Source of the DNA: Peptoniphilus ovalis
GTDB taxonomy: Bacteria; Bacillota; Clostridia; Tissierellales; Peptoniphilaceae
DNA: 64,000 bases
Assembly (NCBI RefSeq): GCF_018919265.1
Contig: NZ_JAHLQO010000002.1
Coordinates: 62,001-126,000, forward strand
Direction: 5' to 3'
In this document: positions 34,305 through 44,867 of the stretch, in pieces
Layout of the letters: the number at the start of each line of letters is the position of its first letter
Numbering within the stretch: position 1 is the first letter of the stretch
The notes under the pieces: generated by a model
What the model was told of the DNA's origin: nothing
The model's database searches: none
The model's input: the letters and a program-made list of their open reading frames with translations, nothing else
Program-made: the position numbers and the translations under genes

Positions 34305-34556
34305 ATGGATAGCAAGACTTTAAGAGATGCTGAAGTTGGTAAATACTATGTTGTAAAAAAAATAAACGGCCGTGGACCTTTAAAGAGAAGAATCATGGAT
34401 ATGGGTATTACTAAAAATTCAGAAATCTACATAACAAAAGTAGCACCACTTGGTGATCCTGTCCAAATTAATATTAGGAATTATGAGATGAGTATCAGAA
34501 GAGAAGATGCGGAATTAATTGAAATTGAGGAAATTAAAAAGGAGGCAAATAAATGA
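34305..34556 (+). CDS. feoA: FeoA domain protein, second copy
   Basis: A second FeoA-type protein of 83 residues with the pattern LKRRIMDMGITKNSEIYITKVAPLGDPVQINIRNYEMSIRREDA, which is the typical FeoA fold. It differs clearly from the first copy, so it is not a recent duplicate. Its stop overlaps the feoB start by 4 bases. GAGGAGA precedes the ATG at 34305. Confidence 0.9.
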   Translation: MDSKTLRDAEVGKYYVVKKINGRGPLKRRIMDMGITKNSEIYITKVAPLGDPVQINIRNYEMSIRREDAELIEIEEIKKEANK

Positions 34557-36715
34557 GCATTACAATAGCACTTGCCGGTAATCCTAACAGTGGTAAATCC
34601 ACATTATTTAATGAACTCACTGGATCTAATCAATATGTTGGAAACTGGCCTGGAGTAACTGTTGAAAAGAAAACAGGTATGTATAAAAAGGACAAAGAAG
34701 TACACTTCACTGACCTTCCTGGTATTTATTCACTTTCTCCATACACTTTAGAGGAAGTTGTTTCTAGAGATTATCTTATTAATGAAAAGCCTGATGTAAT
34801 TATAGATGTAGTTGATGCAACAAATATCGAAAGAAACTTATATCTTACAACTCAGCTATTAGAACTAGGAATTCCAGTAGTTATCGCACTTAACATGATG
34901 GATGTTGTTAGAAAAAATAATGATGCCATTGATGTTAAAAAACTTGAAAAAAGTCTGGGATGCAAAGTTGTAGAAATTTCTGCTTTAAGAAATGAAAATA
35001 TACCTGAACTTATAGAAACTGCAAAAAGTGTCGCTGGAACAGGAGAACCTAAGTATCAAAGATTTTCTCCTGAAATAGAAAGCTATATCAATGAAATTGA
35101 AAACTTCAAAGTCATTGAAAATGAAAAAGCAAAGAGATGGCTTGCAGTTAAGATGTTTGAAAATGACGAAAAAGTCTTGAAAGAATTTCCTTTATACGGA
35201 AATGAAACAAAAAGACTTAATGAAATAATAGCAAAAGCTGAAGAAGACTTCGACGATGACGGTGAAGGAATTATTACAGACGAAAGATACAATTTTGTAT
35301 CAGAAGTATCAAAAGAATCTGTTAAAAAAGGCAGAAAGGGAATGACAACTTCTGATAAGATAGACAAAGTTGTAACTAATAGATTTTTAGCAATTCCAAT
35401 TTTTGCAGGAATTATAACTCTTGTATATATTCTTGCAATTAATATAGTTGGTGGACCAGTTACTGACTGGGTAAATGATGTATTCTTTGGAGAATGGATA
35501 GGCGAAGGATTTAGAGGATTCTTGGAAGCACAAGGAGCTTCAGAATTTTTAACATCACTACTTGTTGATGGTATCATCGGCGGTGTTGGTGCAGTTCTTG
35601 GATTCTTGCCAGTTATTGCAACATTATTCCTATTTATCTCTATTCTAGAAGATGTAGGATACATGGCTAGAATTGCATTTATCCTCGACAGAGTATTTAG
35701 AAAGTTTGGTCTTTCCGGTAAATCATTTATACCAATCTTAATGGGGACTGGTTGTTCAGTACCGGCTATTATGGGTACAAGAACAATTGAATCTGACAAC
35801 GACAGAAGAATGACTATTATGATGAGTTCATTTATGCCATGTGGTGCAAAACTTGATGTAATTGCAATGTTTGCAGCATTCTTAGGTGGTACTTGGTGGT
35901 ATGCGCCAATTTGGTACTTCGGTGGAATTATGGCAGTTGTTGTATCAGGTATTATTTTAAAGAAAACTAAAATGTTCTCAGGAGATCCAGCACCATTTGT
36001 AATGGAACTTCCAGAATATCATATGCCAAGTGCTAAAAATGTTTTAAAGGCAACTTGGTTTAGATGTAAAGGCTTCATCGTTAAAGCAGGAACAATAATC
36101 TTACTTGCAACAGTAGTTATTTGGTTCTTACAAAGTTTATCACTTGATGGAACATTCCTTGATTTTAATGCAGATGCAGAAGATTCTGTACTTGCAGCAA
36201 TTGGTAGATTTATTGCTCCAATATTTGCGCCACTTGGATTTGGAAACTGGATTGCTTCAGTATCAACAATCCTTGGGCTTGTAGCAAAAGAAGTAGTAGT
36301 AGGAACTTACGGAGTTCTTGCAGGTATTGGAGAAGTTGGAGCAGAAGAAAGCCCAATGGTAGCTCTTGTTGCTTCACAATTTACAACAGCTTCAGCCTTT
36401 GCCTTTGTATTCTTTAATCAATTTACAATTCCATGCTTTGCAGCAGTGGGAGCAATTAGAGAAGAAATGAATTCAGGTAAATGGTTTGGATTTGCAATAG
36501 GATATATTCTTATATTCTCATACACTACAGCCTTTATGATTTATCAATTTGGTAGAGTCCTTCAAGGAGAAAGAGCAAACTTTATGACTGCAATTGCAGG
36601 TGTGGTTTTAGCTATTTACTGTTATTTCTTATTTAGAAAAGACAGATCAAAAATAGAGAGAGAAAAATACCTTAAAGATGATAAAGAAAAGGTGATTAAT
36701 TATGAATCCAATTAA
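34553..36715 (+). CDS. feoB: Ferrous iron transporter FeoB
   Basis: The membrane protein that imports Fe2+ under anaerobic conditions. The 720-residue protein has an N-terminal GTPase domain (G1 GNPNSGKST, G3 DLPG, G4 NMMD), a helical spacer, and then a membrane domain from about residue 285 with two Gate motifs, including the conserved Cys in MGTGCSVPAIMGTRT. GGAGG precedes the ATG. The last 14 bases overlap the start of the small Cys-rich gene. Confidence 0.96.
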   Translation: MSITIALAGNPNSGKSTLFNELTGSNQYVGNWPGVTVEKKTGMYKKDKEVHFTDLPGIYSLSPYTLEEVVSRDYLINEKPDVIIDVVDATNIERNLYLTTQLLELGIPVVIALNMMDVVRKNNDAIDVKKLEKSLGCKVVEISALRNENIPELIETAKSVAGTGEPKYQRFSPEIESYINEIENFKVIENEKAKRWLAVKMFENDEKVLKEFPLYGNETKRLNEIIAKAEEDFDDDGEGIITDERYNFVSEVSKESVKKGRKGMTTSDKIDKVVTNRFLAIPIFAGIITLVYILAINIVGGPVTDWVNDVFFGEWIGEGFRGFLEAQGASEFLTSLLVDGIIGGVGAVLGFLPVIATLFLFISILEDVGYMARIAFILDRVFRKFGLSGKSFIPILMGTGCSVPAIMGTRTIESDNDRRMTIMMSSFMPCGAKLDVIAMFAAFLGGTWWYAPIWYFGGIMAVVVSGIILKKTKMFSGDPAPFVMELPEYHMPSAKNVLKATWFRCKGFIVKAGTIILLATVVIWFLQSLSLDGTFLDFNADAEDSVLAAIGRFIAPIFAPLGFGNWIASVSTILGLVAKEVVVGTYGVLAGIGEVGAEESPMVALVASQFTTASAFAFVFFNQFTIPCFAAVGAIREEMNSGKWFGFAIGYILIFSYTTAFMIYQFGRVLQGERANFMTAIAGVVLAIYCYFLFRKDRSKIEREKYLKDDKEKVINYESN

Positions 36716-36848
36716 TATTTTAATCGTTGCAGTAATTGTCTTAGCAGTTGGAATAGCTTTTAAGGCAGTTAGAAAATCTAAAGGTAGTTGCGGATGTGGC
36801 TGCGACTCATGTCACAGCACATGTCATGTAGACACAACTAAAAAATAA
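36702..36848 (+). CDS. FeoB-associated Cys-rich membrane protein
   Basis: A 48-residue protein with one N-terminal membrane helix (ILIVAVIVLAVGIAFKAV) and a short Cys/His tail (CGCGCDSCHSTCH). It matches the small FeoB-associated Cys-rich proteins found after feoB in many Firmicutes, which may hand over or sense iron. It overlaps the end of feoB by 14 bases with AAAGGTGA before the ATG. It is too short for many automatic gene callers but has a clear start, a stop and a family pattern. Confidence 0.88.
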   Translation: MNPINILIVAVIVLAVGIAFKAVRKSKGSCGCGCDSCHSTCHVDTTKK

Positions 36849-36852
36849 TTTT

Positions 36853-36886
36853 AAAGAAATACTCCATTTGGGGTATTTCTTTTTTT
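36853..36886 (+). terminator. Terminator of feo operon
   Basis: A stem AAAGAAATACTCC with GGGGTATTTCTTT and a run of seven T, 5 bases after the small Cys-rich gene. Confidence 0.88.
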
Positions 36887-37032
36887 GCGTAAAATTCATA
36901 TTTTAATTGTGTAAAGAGTTAATTAAATATATGAAATAAAACTAATAATTTTTACTTTGTGAAAAAGTATTGTAAAAATATATATTTCAAATGTGAAATT
37001 TTTGTGAAATTCCACCTGGTGGTAAATTCCCC

Positions 37033-37060
37033 TTGAAATCAAAGCTTAAAAGACTATAAT
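37033..37060 (+). promoter_or_regulatory. Promoter of V-type ATPase operon
   Basis: TTGAAA and TATAAT are separated by 16 bases, about 38 bases before the first gene. A short palindrome CCACC-T-GGTGG lies just upstream at about 37012-37022 and could be an operator. Confidence 0.65.
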
Positions 37061-37098
37061 GAAAATTACTCGAAGATAAAAAGAAATGTGGTGATTTT

Positions 37099-37422
37099 TT
37101 GAAAGAAAGTATAGATAGTATTTTAACAATAGATAAAAATACTAGAGAAATTGTCGAGAAGACTGAATTAGAAATAGAAAATCTAAAAAAAGGTCTTAGA
37201 GAAAAATTAACAGATATGGAAAATGAATCTATCGAAAAATCTAAAATTCTTGGCAAGGAAAAAGAAGATGAAATTGACAAAGTTTTTAAGAAAAAAGCAG
37301 AATTAATCAGAGATGAAAATAAAAAGAATCTAGAAAAGATTGAAAAATTCTACAATGACAAAGAAGAGGACCTTGTAAAAGAAGCTTTAGAATTGGTATT
37401 AGAAGGAAAACACAATGTTTAG
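37099..37422 (+). CDS. V-type ATPase peripheral stalk subunit G/H
   Basis: A helical, charged protein of 107 residues, rich in Lys and Glu with heptad spacing throughout, as expected for the G/H stalk subunit that pairs with subunit E. It starts at a TTG at 37099 behind GTGGTGAT. Its end overlaps the C-subunit start by 8 bases. It is the first gene of the nine-gene V-ATPase operon. The low complexity makes the family call depend mainly on position and size. Confidence 0.75.
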   Translation: MKESIDSILTIDKNTREIVEKTELEIENLKKGLREKLTDMENESIEKSKILGKEKEDEIDKVFKKKAELIRDENKKNLEKIEKFYNDKEEDLVKEALELVLEGKHNV

Positions 37423-38419
37423 TGGATTAGATGCTTTAAATGCAAAGCTTCAAAAGATGTTTTCTAATTTTTTAGATTTTGAAGATTACAAAGCTTTATC
37501 TCAAGAAACTGATTTAAAAGGATGTCTTAGATTTTTAAAAAACAAAAACTTAAAAGAAATTGATTCCTTTTCAGATATATATGAAATCGAAAAGTTTTTA
37601 GAAGATTATAGACGAAATGAAATCACAAGGCTTAAGGGATTTTTGCCAATTAAGTACATTGATTTTATGAAAGCTTATCTTTTGAGAATTGACATTGATA
37701 AAATTTCAAATATTTTAAGATCTCTTAAGATGAATAGAGATCCTAAGGTTTCTGATTTAATTATTAGAGGGAGAAAGATTAATTTCAAAGATGAGACGAT
37801 TTCTTCTTTTGTAGATGATCTTAAAGGCACAAAATATTTTGAATACCTTAAAAATTATAAAGATTCAGATGCAGAAGATATTTTATTTTCTATGGAGATG
37901 AATCTAGATAAGTTTTATTATCTCAACTTAGTTGAAGCCACAAAATCTTTTTCAAATAAAGATAGGGAAGAATTTAGAGAAATATTTGGGGTTAATATTG
38001 ATCTTTTAAATATTATTTGGATATACAGGGCAAAGAGATATTATGATATTTCTCCAGAAGAAATTTTTAATTTCACAATTTTTGGAGGAAATTACACTTC
38101 AGAGAAACTTCTTCACTTTTCCTATTTAACTGAAGAGGAATTTGAAGAGGAAATTTTAAAATCAAAATATAAGGTTCTATTTTATAATAGGAAAATAAAA
38201 TCTGGAAGAACTGCTAAAAGATACTTATATGCCACAGCGAGGGCCAATTTTAGAAGTTCAAAAGGTATTGGAAAGTTTATGAGTTATCTAATTTTACTTG
38301 ATATAGAGATTTCAAATATTGAGAGAATGCTTGAAGCTGCAAGATTTGGAATTGAACCTAATGAAAAATTAAAATATCTAATTATAGATAGAGAAGGAAG
38401 TGAAGAATTTGGCCGTTGA
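37415..38419 (+). CDS. ntpC: V-type ATPase subunit C
   Basis: The subunit that links the rotor shaft to the membrane ring (AC39/NtpC family). The 334-residue protein is helical and contains the family-type blocks LRIDIDKISNILRSLK and DLLNIIWIYRAKRYYDISPEEI. AAGGAAAACACA precedes the ATG. In this operon it comes before subunit I, a different position from the I-K-E-C order of some other operons. Its end overlaps the subunit I start. Confidence 0.88.
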   Translation: MFSGLDALNAKLQKMFSNFLDFEDYKALSQETDLKGCLRFLKNKNLKEIDSFSDIYEIEKFLEDYRRNEITRLKGFLPIKYIDFMKAYLLRIDIDKISNILRSLKMNRDPKVSDLIIRGRKINFKDETISSFVDDLKGTKYFEYLKNYKDSDAEDILFSMEMNLDKFYYLNLVEATKSFSNKDREEFREIFGVNIDLLNIIWIYRAKRYYDISPEEIFNFTIFGGNYTSEKLLHFSYLTEEEFEEEILKSKYKVLFYNRKIKSGRTAKRYLYATARANFRSSKGIGKFMSYLILLDIEISNIERMLEAARFGIEPNEKLKYLIIDREGSEEFGR

Positions 38420-40337
38420 AAAAATGAAGATAGCCAATATAATGGGTAGAATTGAAGATATGGACTCCGTTATATTGGATATACTAAATTCGAAAAGCAT
38501 GCAATTTATTTCAGCAGAGACAACAATTGAAGACAACAACTTCGTCTTTGATTTAGACAATGATGAAAACCTTGAGAGAAATCTTGAGCTAAATTATGTA
38601 ATGCCAATTGAAGAAGACACAAGCCGAAAGACTTTTTCAAAAAATGCTGAAGATATTATGAAATTTTTAGATATTAATAATATCGATGAAAAGTATTTTG
38701 AAGAAGTAGATATAAATAGAGATGTAGATGCATTTTATAAAAACTTAAATGAAAAAATTGAAAGTTACAATAAATTAAAAGAAAGTCTTCATCTTTTAGA
38801 AACTGTTAAGGAAAACTATGAATTATTTAAAAATGTAGATATCGATTTAAAAGATATAGCAGATTTAAAATATTTTAATTCAAAATTTGGTTTTCTTGAC
38901 AAAGATGCGAGATATAGACTTAAGAAAAATTATGGCAATCTTATAGCCATGATTTATCACACAGGTACTGTAGACGATAGAGAACTATTTCTTGTAATTT
39001 ATCCTAAGGAAACTGAAAATGACATAGAGAGAATTTTGAGAAGTTTAAACTTTACTGAAGTAAATATATTAGGCGAAGATGTTCATGGTACTGCAGGAAA
39101 TATCTACAAAAATCTTGAAGAAGATGAAGAAAGATTAAAAAGACAAATTTTCGAAATAGAAGAGTATAAGAAGAATCTTTTAAATGAAAGAGAAGAAGAG
39201 TTAAAAAGAACTCTTGCTCACATGCTTTCCTATGAAAAAATAGAAAATGCTAAGAAGTATATGCTTAGATCTAATAAATATTTTTACATCTCAGGATGGG
39301 TCGGACTTAGCGATACAGAAAAATTAAAAAATTCACTTTCAAAATATAAAAAAATTGATATTGAATATATTAATTCAGAGGATACAAAAAACAAAGCTCC
39401 AACAAAGCTCAAAAACTCAAATTTTTTCAAGCCCTTTGAGCTGCTAATTAATATGTATGGAACTCCAAATTACGGTGAATTTGACCCAACTGTAATTTTT
39501 GGAATAACTTATATGATTTTATTTGGAGCAATGTTTGGCGATTTAGGTCAAGGGGCAGTATTTTTAATTGCCGGACTACTTTTGGGAAAGAAGAACAAAG
39601 ACTTTGGAGGCCTCTTAACAAGAATGGGAGCATCTTCAATGTTCTTTGGACTTATGTATGGATCCGTATTTGGATCTGAAGAACTTATACCAGCCATTTG
39701 GTTTAGACCTTTTGAAAATATAAATGGAACTCTTGTCATTGCAATTTTCTTTGGTATATTCTTATTATTTATATCTTATGTAATAGGAATATACAATAGA
39801 ATAAAAGTAAAAGACTACGAAGAGGCTTTCTTTGGTAAAGAAGGAGTCTTGGGAGTTTTACTGTTTTTTGCAATGATTAATATTGGCCTTTCAGTAATGG
39901 GTGCAAAATCTATTATTCCTATGAATCTTGCATTGGGACTTTTAGTTATTTCTCTTGCTCTTATGATTCTAAGAAGACCAATTATGAAGGGAGTATTTAA
40001 GAAAAAGAGAAGCGAAAGTGCAAGTGACTATTATATTGAATCATCTTTTGGACTTTTAGAAGCACTTCTTTCAACTATGAGTGGAATTATTTCTTTTATA
40101 AGAGTTGGTGCCTTTGCAATTAACCACGTTGGTTTATTTATGGCTTTTAAAACTCTTGGCGAAATGATTGGATCAAGTGGTGGAAATTTAGCAGTATTAA
40201 TTATAGGTAATATTGTAATTATAGGACTTGAAGGTCTTATTGTATTTATTCAATCACTAAGACTTGAATATTATGAAATGTTTAGTAAGTATTACACAGG
40301 CGATGGAGAACTTTTCAAAGCCGACAAAATTTATTGA
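38409..40337 (+). CDS. ntpI: V-type ATPase subunit I (a-type)
   Basis: The membrane stator that carries the ion half-channels. The 642-residue protein has a long soluble N half with coiled coils (about residues 1-330), and seven or eight membrane helices in the C half that include the FGDLGQGAVF and SFIRVGAFAINHVG motifs with the essential Arg. I prefer the TTG at 38409, which gives the usual MAVEKMKIANIMG start; a GTG at 38400 is also in frame. Confidence 0.92.
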   Translation: MAVEKMKIANIMGRIEDMDSVILDILNSKSMQFISAETTIEDNNFVFDLDNDENLERNLELNYVMPIEEDTSRKTFSKNAEDIMKFLDINNIDEKYFEEVDINRDVDAFYKNLNEKIESYNKLKESLHLLETVKENYELFKNVDIDLKDIADLKYFNSKFGFLDKDARYRLKKNYGNLIAMIYHTGTVDDRELFLVIYPKETENDIERILRSLNFTEVNILGEDVHGTAGNIYKNLEEDEERLKRQIFEIEEYKKNLLNEREEELKRTLAHMLSYEKIENAKKYMLRSNKYFYISGWVGLSDTEKLKNSLSKYKKIDIEYINSEDTKNKAPTKLKNSNFFKPFELLINMYGTPNYGEFDPTVIFGITYMILFGAMFGDLGQGAVFLIAGLLLGKKNKDFGGLLTRMGASSMFFGLMYGSVFGSEELIPAIWFRPFENINGTLVIAIFFGIFLLFISYVIGIYNRIKVKDYEEAFFGKEGVLGVLLFFAMINIGLSVMGAKSIIPMNLALGLLVISLALMILRRPIMKGVFKKKRSESASDYYIESSFGLLEALLSTMSGIISFIRVGAFAINHVGLFMAFKTLGEMIGSSGGNLAVLIIGNIVIIGLEGLIVFIQSLRLEYYEMFSKYYTGDGELFKADKIY

Positions 40338-40350
40338 GGAGAGTAAAGAG

Positions 40351-40770
40351 ATGGAAAAAATTATTATTTTAGCAATTTTAACAGTGTTTTCAATGATAGT
40401 AAGTGGAGTTTATTTTATCTATAAGGGAACAGATAAAAATAAAAAAGTAGCAAGAGCATTTATGAAACTAAACCTATTTATATTTGCTCCAGTATTTGTA
40501 TTTGGACTAGTTACACTTGTTCCACAAATGGCATCTGCAGCAACTGAAGCTACTTCAGGAAATGGACTTGGATTTTTAGCAGCAGGTCTATCAACTGGTC
40601 TTGCATCTTTAGGTGCTGGTGTTGCCGTATCTAATGTAGGTTCCGCAGCAATTGGAGCTGTATCTGAAGACCCAAGTATCCTTGGTCGTTCAATGATTTT
40701 CTTAGGACTTGCTGAAGGTATTGCAATTTATGGACTTATTATTTCAATTATGATTCTTGGTAGATTATAA
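40351..40770 (+). CDS. ntpK: V-type ATPase subunit K (rotor ring, c-type)
   Basis: The proteolipid that forms the rotating ring. The 139-residue protein has an N-terminal hydrophobic pair (about residues 1-65) and a C-terminal c-type hairpin with GLSTGLASLGAGVAVSNVGSAAIGA and the ion-carrying Glu in GLAEGIAIYGLI. Only the C-terminal hairpin carries the conserved Glu. The Gln residues of the Na+ site in Enterococcus NtpK are not obvious. I start it at 40351 after GAGGAG; an in-frame upstream ATG at 40264 lies inside subunit I. The coupling ion cannot be decided here. Confidence 0.88.
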   Translation: MEKIIILAILTVFSMIVSGVYFIYKGTDKNKKVARAFMKLNLFIFAPVFVFGLVTLVPQMASAATEATSGNGLGFLAAGLSTGLASLGAGVAVSNVGSAAIGAVSEDPSILGRSMIFLGLAEGIAIYGLIISIMILGRL

Positions 40771-41084
40771 TGAAATCAATTTTATTATCAGATAGTGATG
40801 ACATTATAAATGGACTAAGACTTGCAGGAGTGCCTGGAGTTTTATGTACAGATAGAAAGAATTTGCTATCAAATTTTAATAAATATAAAAATGATAAACA
40901 CATTGGGATAATAATTTTGACCTACTCTTCCTTTGAAATGATTAAAGATGAAGTCATAGAAGTAAAACTAAATCAAAAACTTCCACTTGTTGTCACTATT
41001 CCTGAACTTGATGGCAAGATGGAGGATGATTTTATCTTGAAATACATCAAGGAATCAGTAGGCATAAAGGTCGTAGGTGATTAA
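40770..41084 (+). CDS. ntpF: V-type ATPase subunit F
   Basis: The small regulatory shaft subunit of 104 residues. It has the family fold pattern with SDSDDIINGLRLAGV at the start, IGIIILTYSSFEMI in the middle and PLVVTIPEL near the end. It overlaps the K-subunit stop by one base (TAATG), so translation is coupled. The symbol follows the subunit letter; in Enterococcus the same subunit is called NtpG. Confidence 0.88.
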   Translation: MKSILLSDSDDIINGLRLAGVPGVLCTDRKNLLSNFNKYKNDKHIGIIILTYSSFEMIKDEVIEVKLNQKLPLVVTIPELDGKMEDDFILKYIKESVGIKVVGD

Positions 41085-41720
41085 ATGATTTTACTTGAAA
41101 ATAAAATTGCAATATTTAATAAAATTGTGTTTTTAAAGGAAAAAGAGGAGTGCGAGAAAAAACTTCAAGCTGAAAAGGAAAAGATTGAAAAAATCTTAGC
41201 TGATAAGGAAAAATCTTTAAAGAAAGAATCAGAAAATTATGTAAATAGACGTATTGAACTTGCAAATAGACGTGGATACGAATTAGTTGCAAGAGCAAAC
41301 GAAGAAAAGAGAATCTTAGGACTTCGTGAAGATGAAAAACTTTTAAATCAGTTATTAGAAACACTTTCAAAAAAACTAAAAGAATTTACAGAAACTAAAG
41401 AATATATTGAACTTGAAACAAAGTTCTTTGAAGAAATTGTAGATGAAATAGAAGATAAAGAAATTTATCTATATGTTAGAGAAAATGAAAAAAGAGAATT
41501 AATAGACAATTTAAAAAGAATTGCCGAAAAAAATAATATAACTCTTCACAGAGGGGAGTTATTTGATTATCATATCGGTGGATTTATTATTTCTGATATG
41601 GATAGAAGTTATAATATTGACTTATCTCTAAGAAATAAAGTTGAAGACATGAGATATAAAATTGGTTCAATGTTACATGAAAAATTAAAGGAAACAGGTG
41701 ATATCATTGCAAACAGCTAA
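41085..41720 (+). CDS. ntpE: V-type ATPase subunit E
   Basis: The peripheral-stalk subunit that pairs with G/H. The 211-residue protein is coiled-coil in its first half (Lys/Glu rich with ANRRGYELVARANEEKR) and has a globular C half (FDYHIGGFIISD) typical of subunit E. It begins directly after subunit F, and its last bases overlap the A-subunit start. Length is normal for the family (about 190-210). Confidence 0.87.
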   Translation: MILLENKIAIFNKIVFLKEKEECEKKLQAEKEKIEKILADKEKSLKKESENYVNRRIELANRRGYELVARANEEKRILGLREDEKLLNQLLETLSKKLKEFTETKEYIELETKFFEEIVDEIEDKEIYLYVRENEKRELIDNLKRIAEKNNITLHRGELFDYHIGGFIISDMDRSYNIDLSLRNKVEDMRYKIGSMLHEKLKETGDIIANS

Positions 41721-43479
41721 AATTAAATCAGTAGATGGACCTGTTGTCGTTGGCAGAAATATGTCTGATTATAAAATCAGAGAAATGGTCTTAGTAGGTG
41801 AACAAAAACTTATTGGCGAAGTAATTTCCATTGAAGGAGATTTAGGTACTATTCAAGTTTATGAAGAAACTGAAGGACTAAAAAGAGAAGAAGATATAAT
41901 ATCAACTGGAGCACCACTTTCAGTAAAGCTAGGTCCAGGAATGATTACAAATATTTTTGACGGAATACAAAGACCACTTGAAACTATAAAAGCTCGACAT
42001 GGATCATTTATGCCTGAAGGCATTGGACTTATCTCACTTGACGAAGAAAAATTATGGGATGTTAAAATTTCTGTACATGTTGGAGATTATCTAAAACAGG
42101 GAGAAATCTTTGCAACAGTTCCAGAAACAGATATCATAACTCATAAAATTATGGTGCCACCAGGAGTAAGTGGCGAAGTTGTAGAAGTAGCAGAAGATGG
42201 CAAATACAATATAGAAAAAGTTCTTTTAAAAATAAAAGATGAAATTGGAAATATCCACGAAGTTAAAATGTATCAAAACTGGCCAGTAAGAATTCCAAGA
42301 CCAGTATCAGAAAGACTTCCAATAGAAAAACTTCTTGTGACAGGTCAAAGGGTTTTCGATGTATTTTTCCCAATTGCAAAGGGTGGAACAACAGCAATAC
42401 CAGGAGGATTTGGTACTGGAAAGACAATGACTCAACACCAAATTGCTAAATACTGCGATGCTGACATTATTATCTACATTGGCTGTGGCGAACGTGGAAA
42501 CGAAATGACTGAAGTACTAGAAGACTTTCCAAAACTAATTGACCCTAACACAGGAAGAGCATTAATGGATAGAACAATTCTTATTGCAAATACATCTAAT
42601 ATGCCAGTAGCTGCCCGTGAAGCTTCAATTTATACTGGAGTTACAATGGCAGAATACTTTAGAGACATGGGATATCACGTAGCACTTATGGGAGATTCAA
42701 CATCTCGTTGGGCAGAAGCACTTCGTGAAATTTCTGGACGTCTTGAAGAAATGCCAGCTGAAGAAGGATATCCTGCTTATCTTCCTTCAAGAATCGCGGG
42801 ATTTTATGAAAGGGCAGGTTATGTAAAGACACTAGGCGGAGATGAAGGTTCTGTTACACTTATTGGAGCAGTATCTCCAGCAGGTGGAGACTTCTCAGAA
42901 CCAGTTACAGAAAATACTAAGAGATTTGTCAATGTATTTTTGGCACTTGATAAGGAACTAGCTTATTCAAGACACTATCCAGCTATAAATTGGCTAAATT
43001 CATATTCAGGATATATTCCACTTCTTAAAAATTATTACGACAATAGACTTGATGGCGACCTTCCAGATTTGAGAATTAAATATTTGGATTTACTTCATAA
43101 AGAATCAAAGCTTAACGAAATTGTAATGCTTGTTGGTGAAGATGTATTGCCTGATGATGAAAGATTAGTTCTAGAAATTTGTAGAGTAATTAAGGTAGGA
43201 TTTTTACAACAAAATGCCTTTAACGAAATAGATACTTTCGTGCCACTAGAAAAGCAATTTGAAATGCTTAAAACAATAGACAATCTTTATGAAAAGGGAA
43301 AAGAAGCAATAAAGCTTAAGGTTCCAATTTCAATAATTAGAAATTCTGAACTCTATGGCAAAGTAATCAATATGAAATACGATATTGAAAACGACAATTT
43401 AAAGGAATTTGTAAGCTTAAATAACGAAATCAACGATTTTTATGATGAGCTAATTTCAAAGTATGGTGATGTAGAATGA
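41707..43479 (+). CDS. ntpA: V-type ATPase catalytic subunit A
   Basis: The ATP-hydrolysing subunit. The 590-residue protein has the P-loop [13 protein letters not shown], the [10 protein letters not shown] and [16 protein letters not shown] blocks and the [21 protein letters not shown] motif. I use the TTG at 41707, which gives the Enterococcus-like start [15 protein letters not shown]; a GTG at 41698 is also possible. It overlaps subunit E by 14 bases and subunit B by 4. The P-loop has Thr where many A subunits have Ala. Confidence 0.95.
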   Translation: MQTAKIKSVDGPVVVGRNMSDYKIREMVLVGEQKLIGEVISIEGDLGTIQVYEETEGLKREEDIISTGAPLSVKLGPGMITNIFDGIQRPLETIKARHGSFMPEGIGLISLDEEKLWDVKISVHVGDYLKQGEIFATVPETDIITHKIMVPPGVSGEVVEVAEDGKYNIEKVLLKIKDEIGNIHEVKMYQNWPVRIPRPVSERLPIEKLLVTGQRVFDVFFPIAKGGTTAIPGGFGTGKTMTQHQIAKYCDADIIIYIGCGERGNEMTEVLEDFPKLIDPNTGRALMDRTILIANTSNMPVAAREASIYTGVTMAEYFRDMGYHVALMGDSTSRWAEALREISGRLEEMPAEEGYPAYLPSRIAGFYERAGYVKTLGGDEGSVTLIGAVSPAGGDFSEPVTENTKRFVNVFLALDKELAYSRHYPAINWLNSYSGYIPLLKNYYDNRLDGDLPDLRIKYLDLLHKESKLNEIVMLVGEDVLPDDERLVLEICRVIKVGFLQQNAFNEIDTFVPLEKQFEMLKTIDNLYEKGKEAIKLKVPISIIRNSELYGKVINMKYDIENDNLKEFVSLNNEINDFYDELISKYGDVE

Positions 43480-44867
43480 AAAAAGAATATTTAACACTGG
43501 ATAAAATCGAAGGATCACTAATAGAACTTTCCAATCTTCACAGAATTTCCTATGGAGAAGTTGTAAAAATAAAATCAAAAGACGGAAAGAGAAATGAAAT
43601 AGGTCAAGTCATAAAAGTCGATGATGACAAGGCAGTTGTTCAAGTTTTTGGCAACAACTTGGGAGTTTCTACAAAAAATACAAAAGTAGAATTCTCTGCA
43701 CATCCTTTTGAAATTCCTCTATCAAAAGAAATTTTGGGTAGGGTATTTAATGGAGTTGCTCAGCCTATAGACAAAGGTGGAGCAATTTACTCAAACAAAG
43801 TTTACAACATCAACGGTAGACCAATTAACCCATCAGCAAGAGAATATCCAAGAAACTTTATACAAACTGGTATCTCATCAATAGATGGACTTATGACACT
43901 TATTAGAGGACAGAAACTTCCAATCTTCTCTGGCTCAGGTCTTCCTCACAACGAAGTAGCTGCACAAATTGTGCGTCAAGCAAAAATTGCAGATGAAGAT
44001 GGTAAAGACAACTTTGCAATAGTATTTGCAGCTATTGGTGTAAAACACGATGAAGCAGATTTCTTTAGAGAAAGCTTTAAAAACTCTGGAGTAATCGACA
44101 AAGTTTCAATGTATATCAATTATGCAGATGACCCAATTATGGAAAGATTAATTGCACCAAAATGTGCACTTACTGCGGCAGAATATTTAGCATATGAAGA
44201 GCACAAGGAAGTACTTGTAATAATGACAGATATCACATCTTATGCAGAAGCACTAAGAGAAGTTTCTTCATCAAGAGAAGAAGTGCCATCAAGAAAAGGC
44301 TACCCAGGGCACTTGTATTCAGACCTTGCAGCCTTATACGAAAGAGCTGGAATGATAAAAGACACAAAAGGATCAGTTACACTTATCCCAATTTTAACAA
44401 TGCCTAATGATGATATCACACACCCAATCCCAGACCTTACAGGTTATATCACAGAAGGACAAATAGTAATAAGTAGAGATTTGTTTTCAAAGGGAGTTTA
44501 TCCACCAATAAATGTACTTCCTTCGCTTTCAAGACTTATGAAGGACGGAATTGGTGAAGGATTCACTAGAGAAGATCACCCGGATTTATCTTCACAACTT
44601 TTTGCATCTTATTCAAAGGTACAAGAAACAAGAGCTTTGGCACAAATAATTGGCGAAGATGATATATCTGATGATGAAAAGCAAGTTTTAAAATTTGGAG
44701 ACGAATTTGAAAAAAGATTCTTAACACAAGGTCAAAATGAAAATAGAAATATAGAAGAAACACTAGACCTTGGATGGGAACTTTTAAAATTACTTCCTGC
44801 TAGTATGATTGACAGAATAGATCCAAAACTAAAAGAAAAATATCTAGGTGAAAATAATGGCAACTAA
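43476..44867 (+). CDS. ntpB: V-type ATPase subunit B
   Basis: The non-catalytic nucleotide-binding subunit, 463 residues. The P-loop is degenerate ([17 protein letters not shown]), as normal for B subunits, and the conserved [34 protein letters not shown] region is intact. It overlaps subunit A by 4 bases and subunit D by 11. Length is typical. Confidence 0.95.
   Translation: MKKEYLTLDKIEGSLIELSNLHRISYGEVVKIKSKDGKRNEIGQVIKVDDDKAVVQVFGNNLGVSTKNTKVEFSAHPFEIPLSKEILGRVFNGVAQPIDKGGAIYSNKVYNINGRPINPSAREYPRNFIQTGISSIDGLMTLIRGQKLPIFSGSGLPHNEVAAQIVRQAKIADEDGKDNFAIVFAAIGVKHDEADFFRESFKNSGVIDKVSMYINYADDPIMERLIAPKCALTAAEYLAYEEHKEVLVIMTDITSYAEALREVSSSREEVPSRKGYPGHLYSDLAALYERAGMIKDTKGSVTLIPILTMPNDDITHPIPDLTGYITEGQIVISRDLFSKGVYPPINVLPSLSRLMKDGIGEGFTREDHPDLSSQLFASYSKVQETRALAQIIGEDDISDDEKQVLKFGDEFEKRFLTQGQNENRNIEETLDLGWELLKLLPASMIDRIDPKLKEKYLGENNGN

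Noticed and set aside
35083-35799. 238-residue antisense open frame over feoB
   Set aside because: It lies fully inside feoB, has no ribosome site and its composition is that of a shadow frame.
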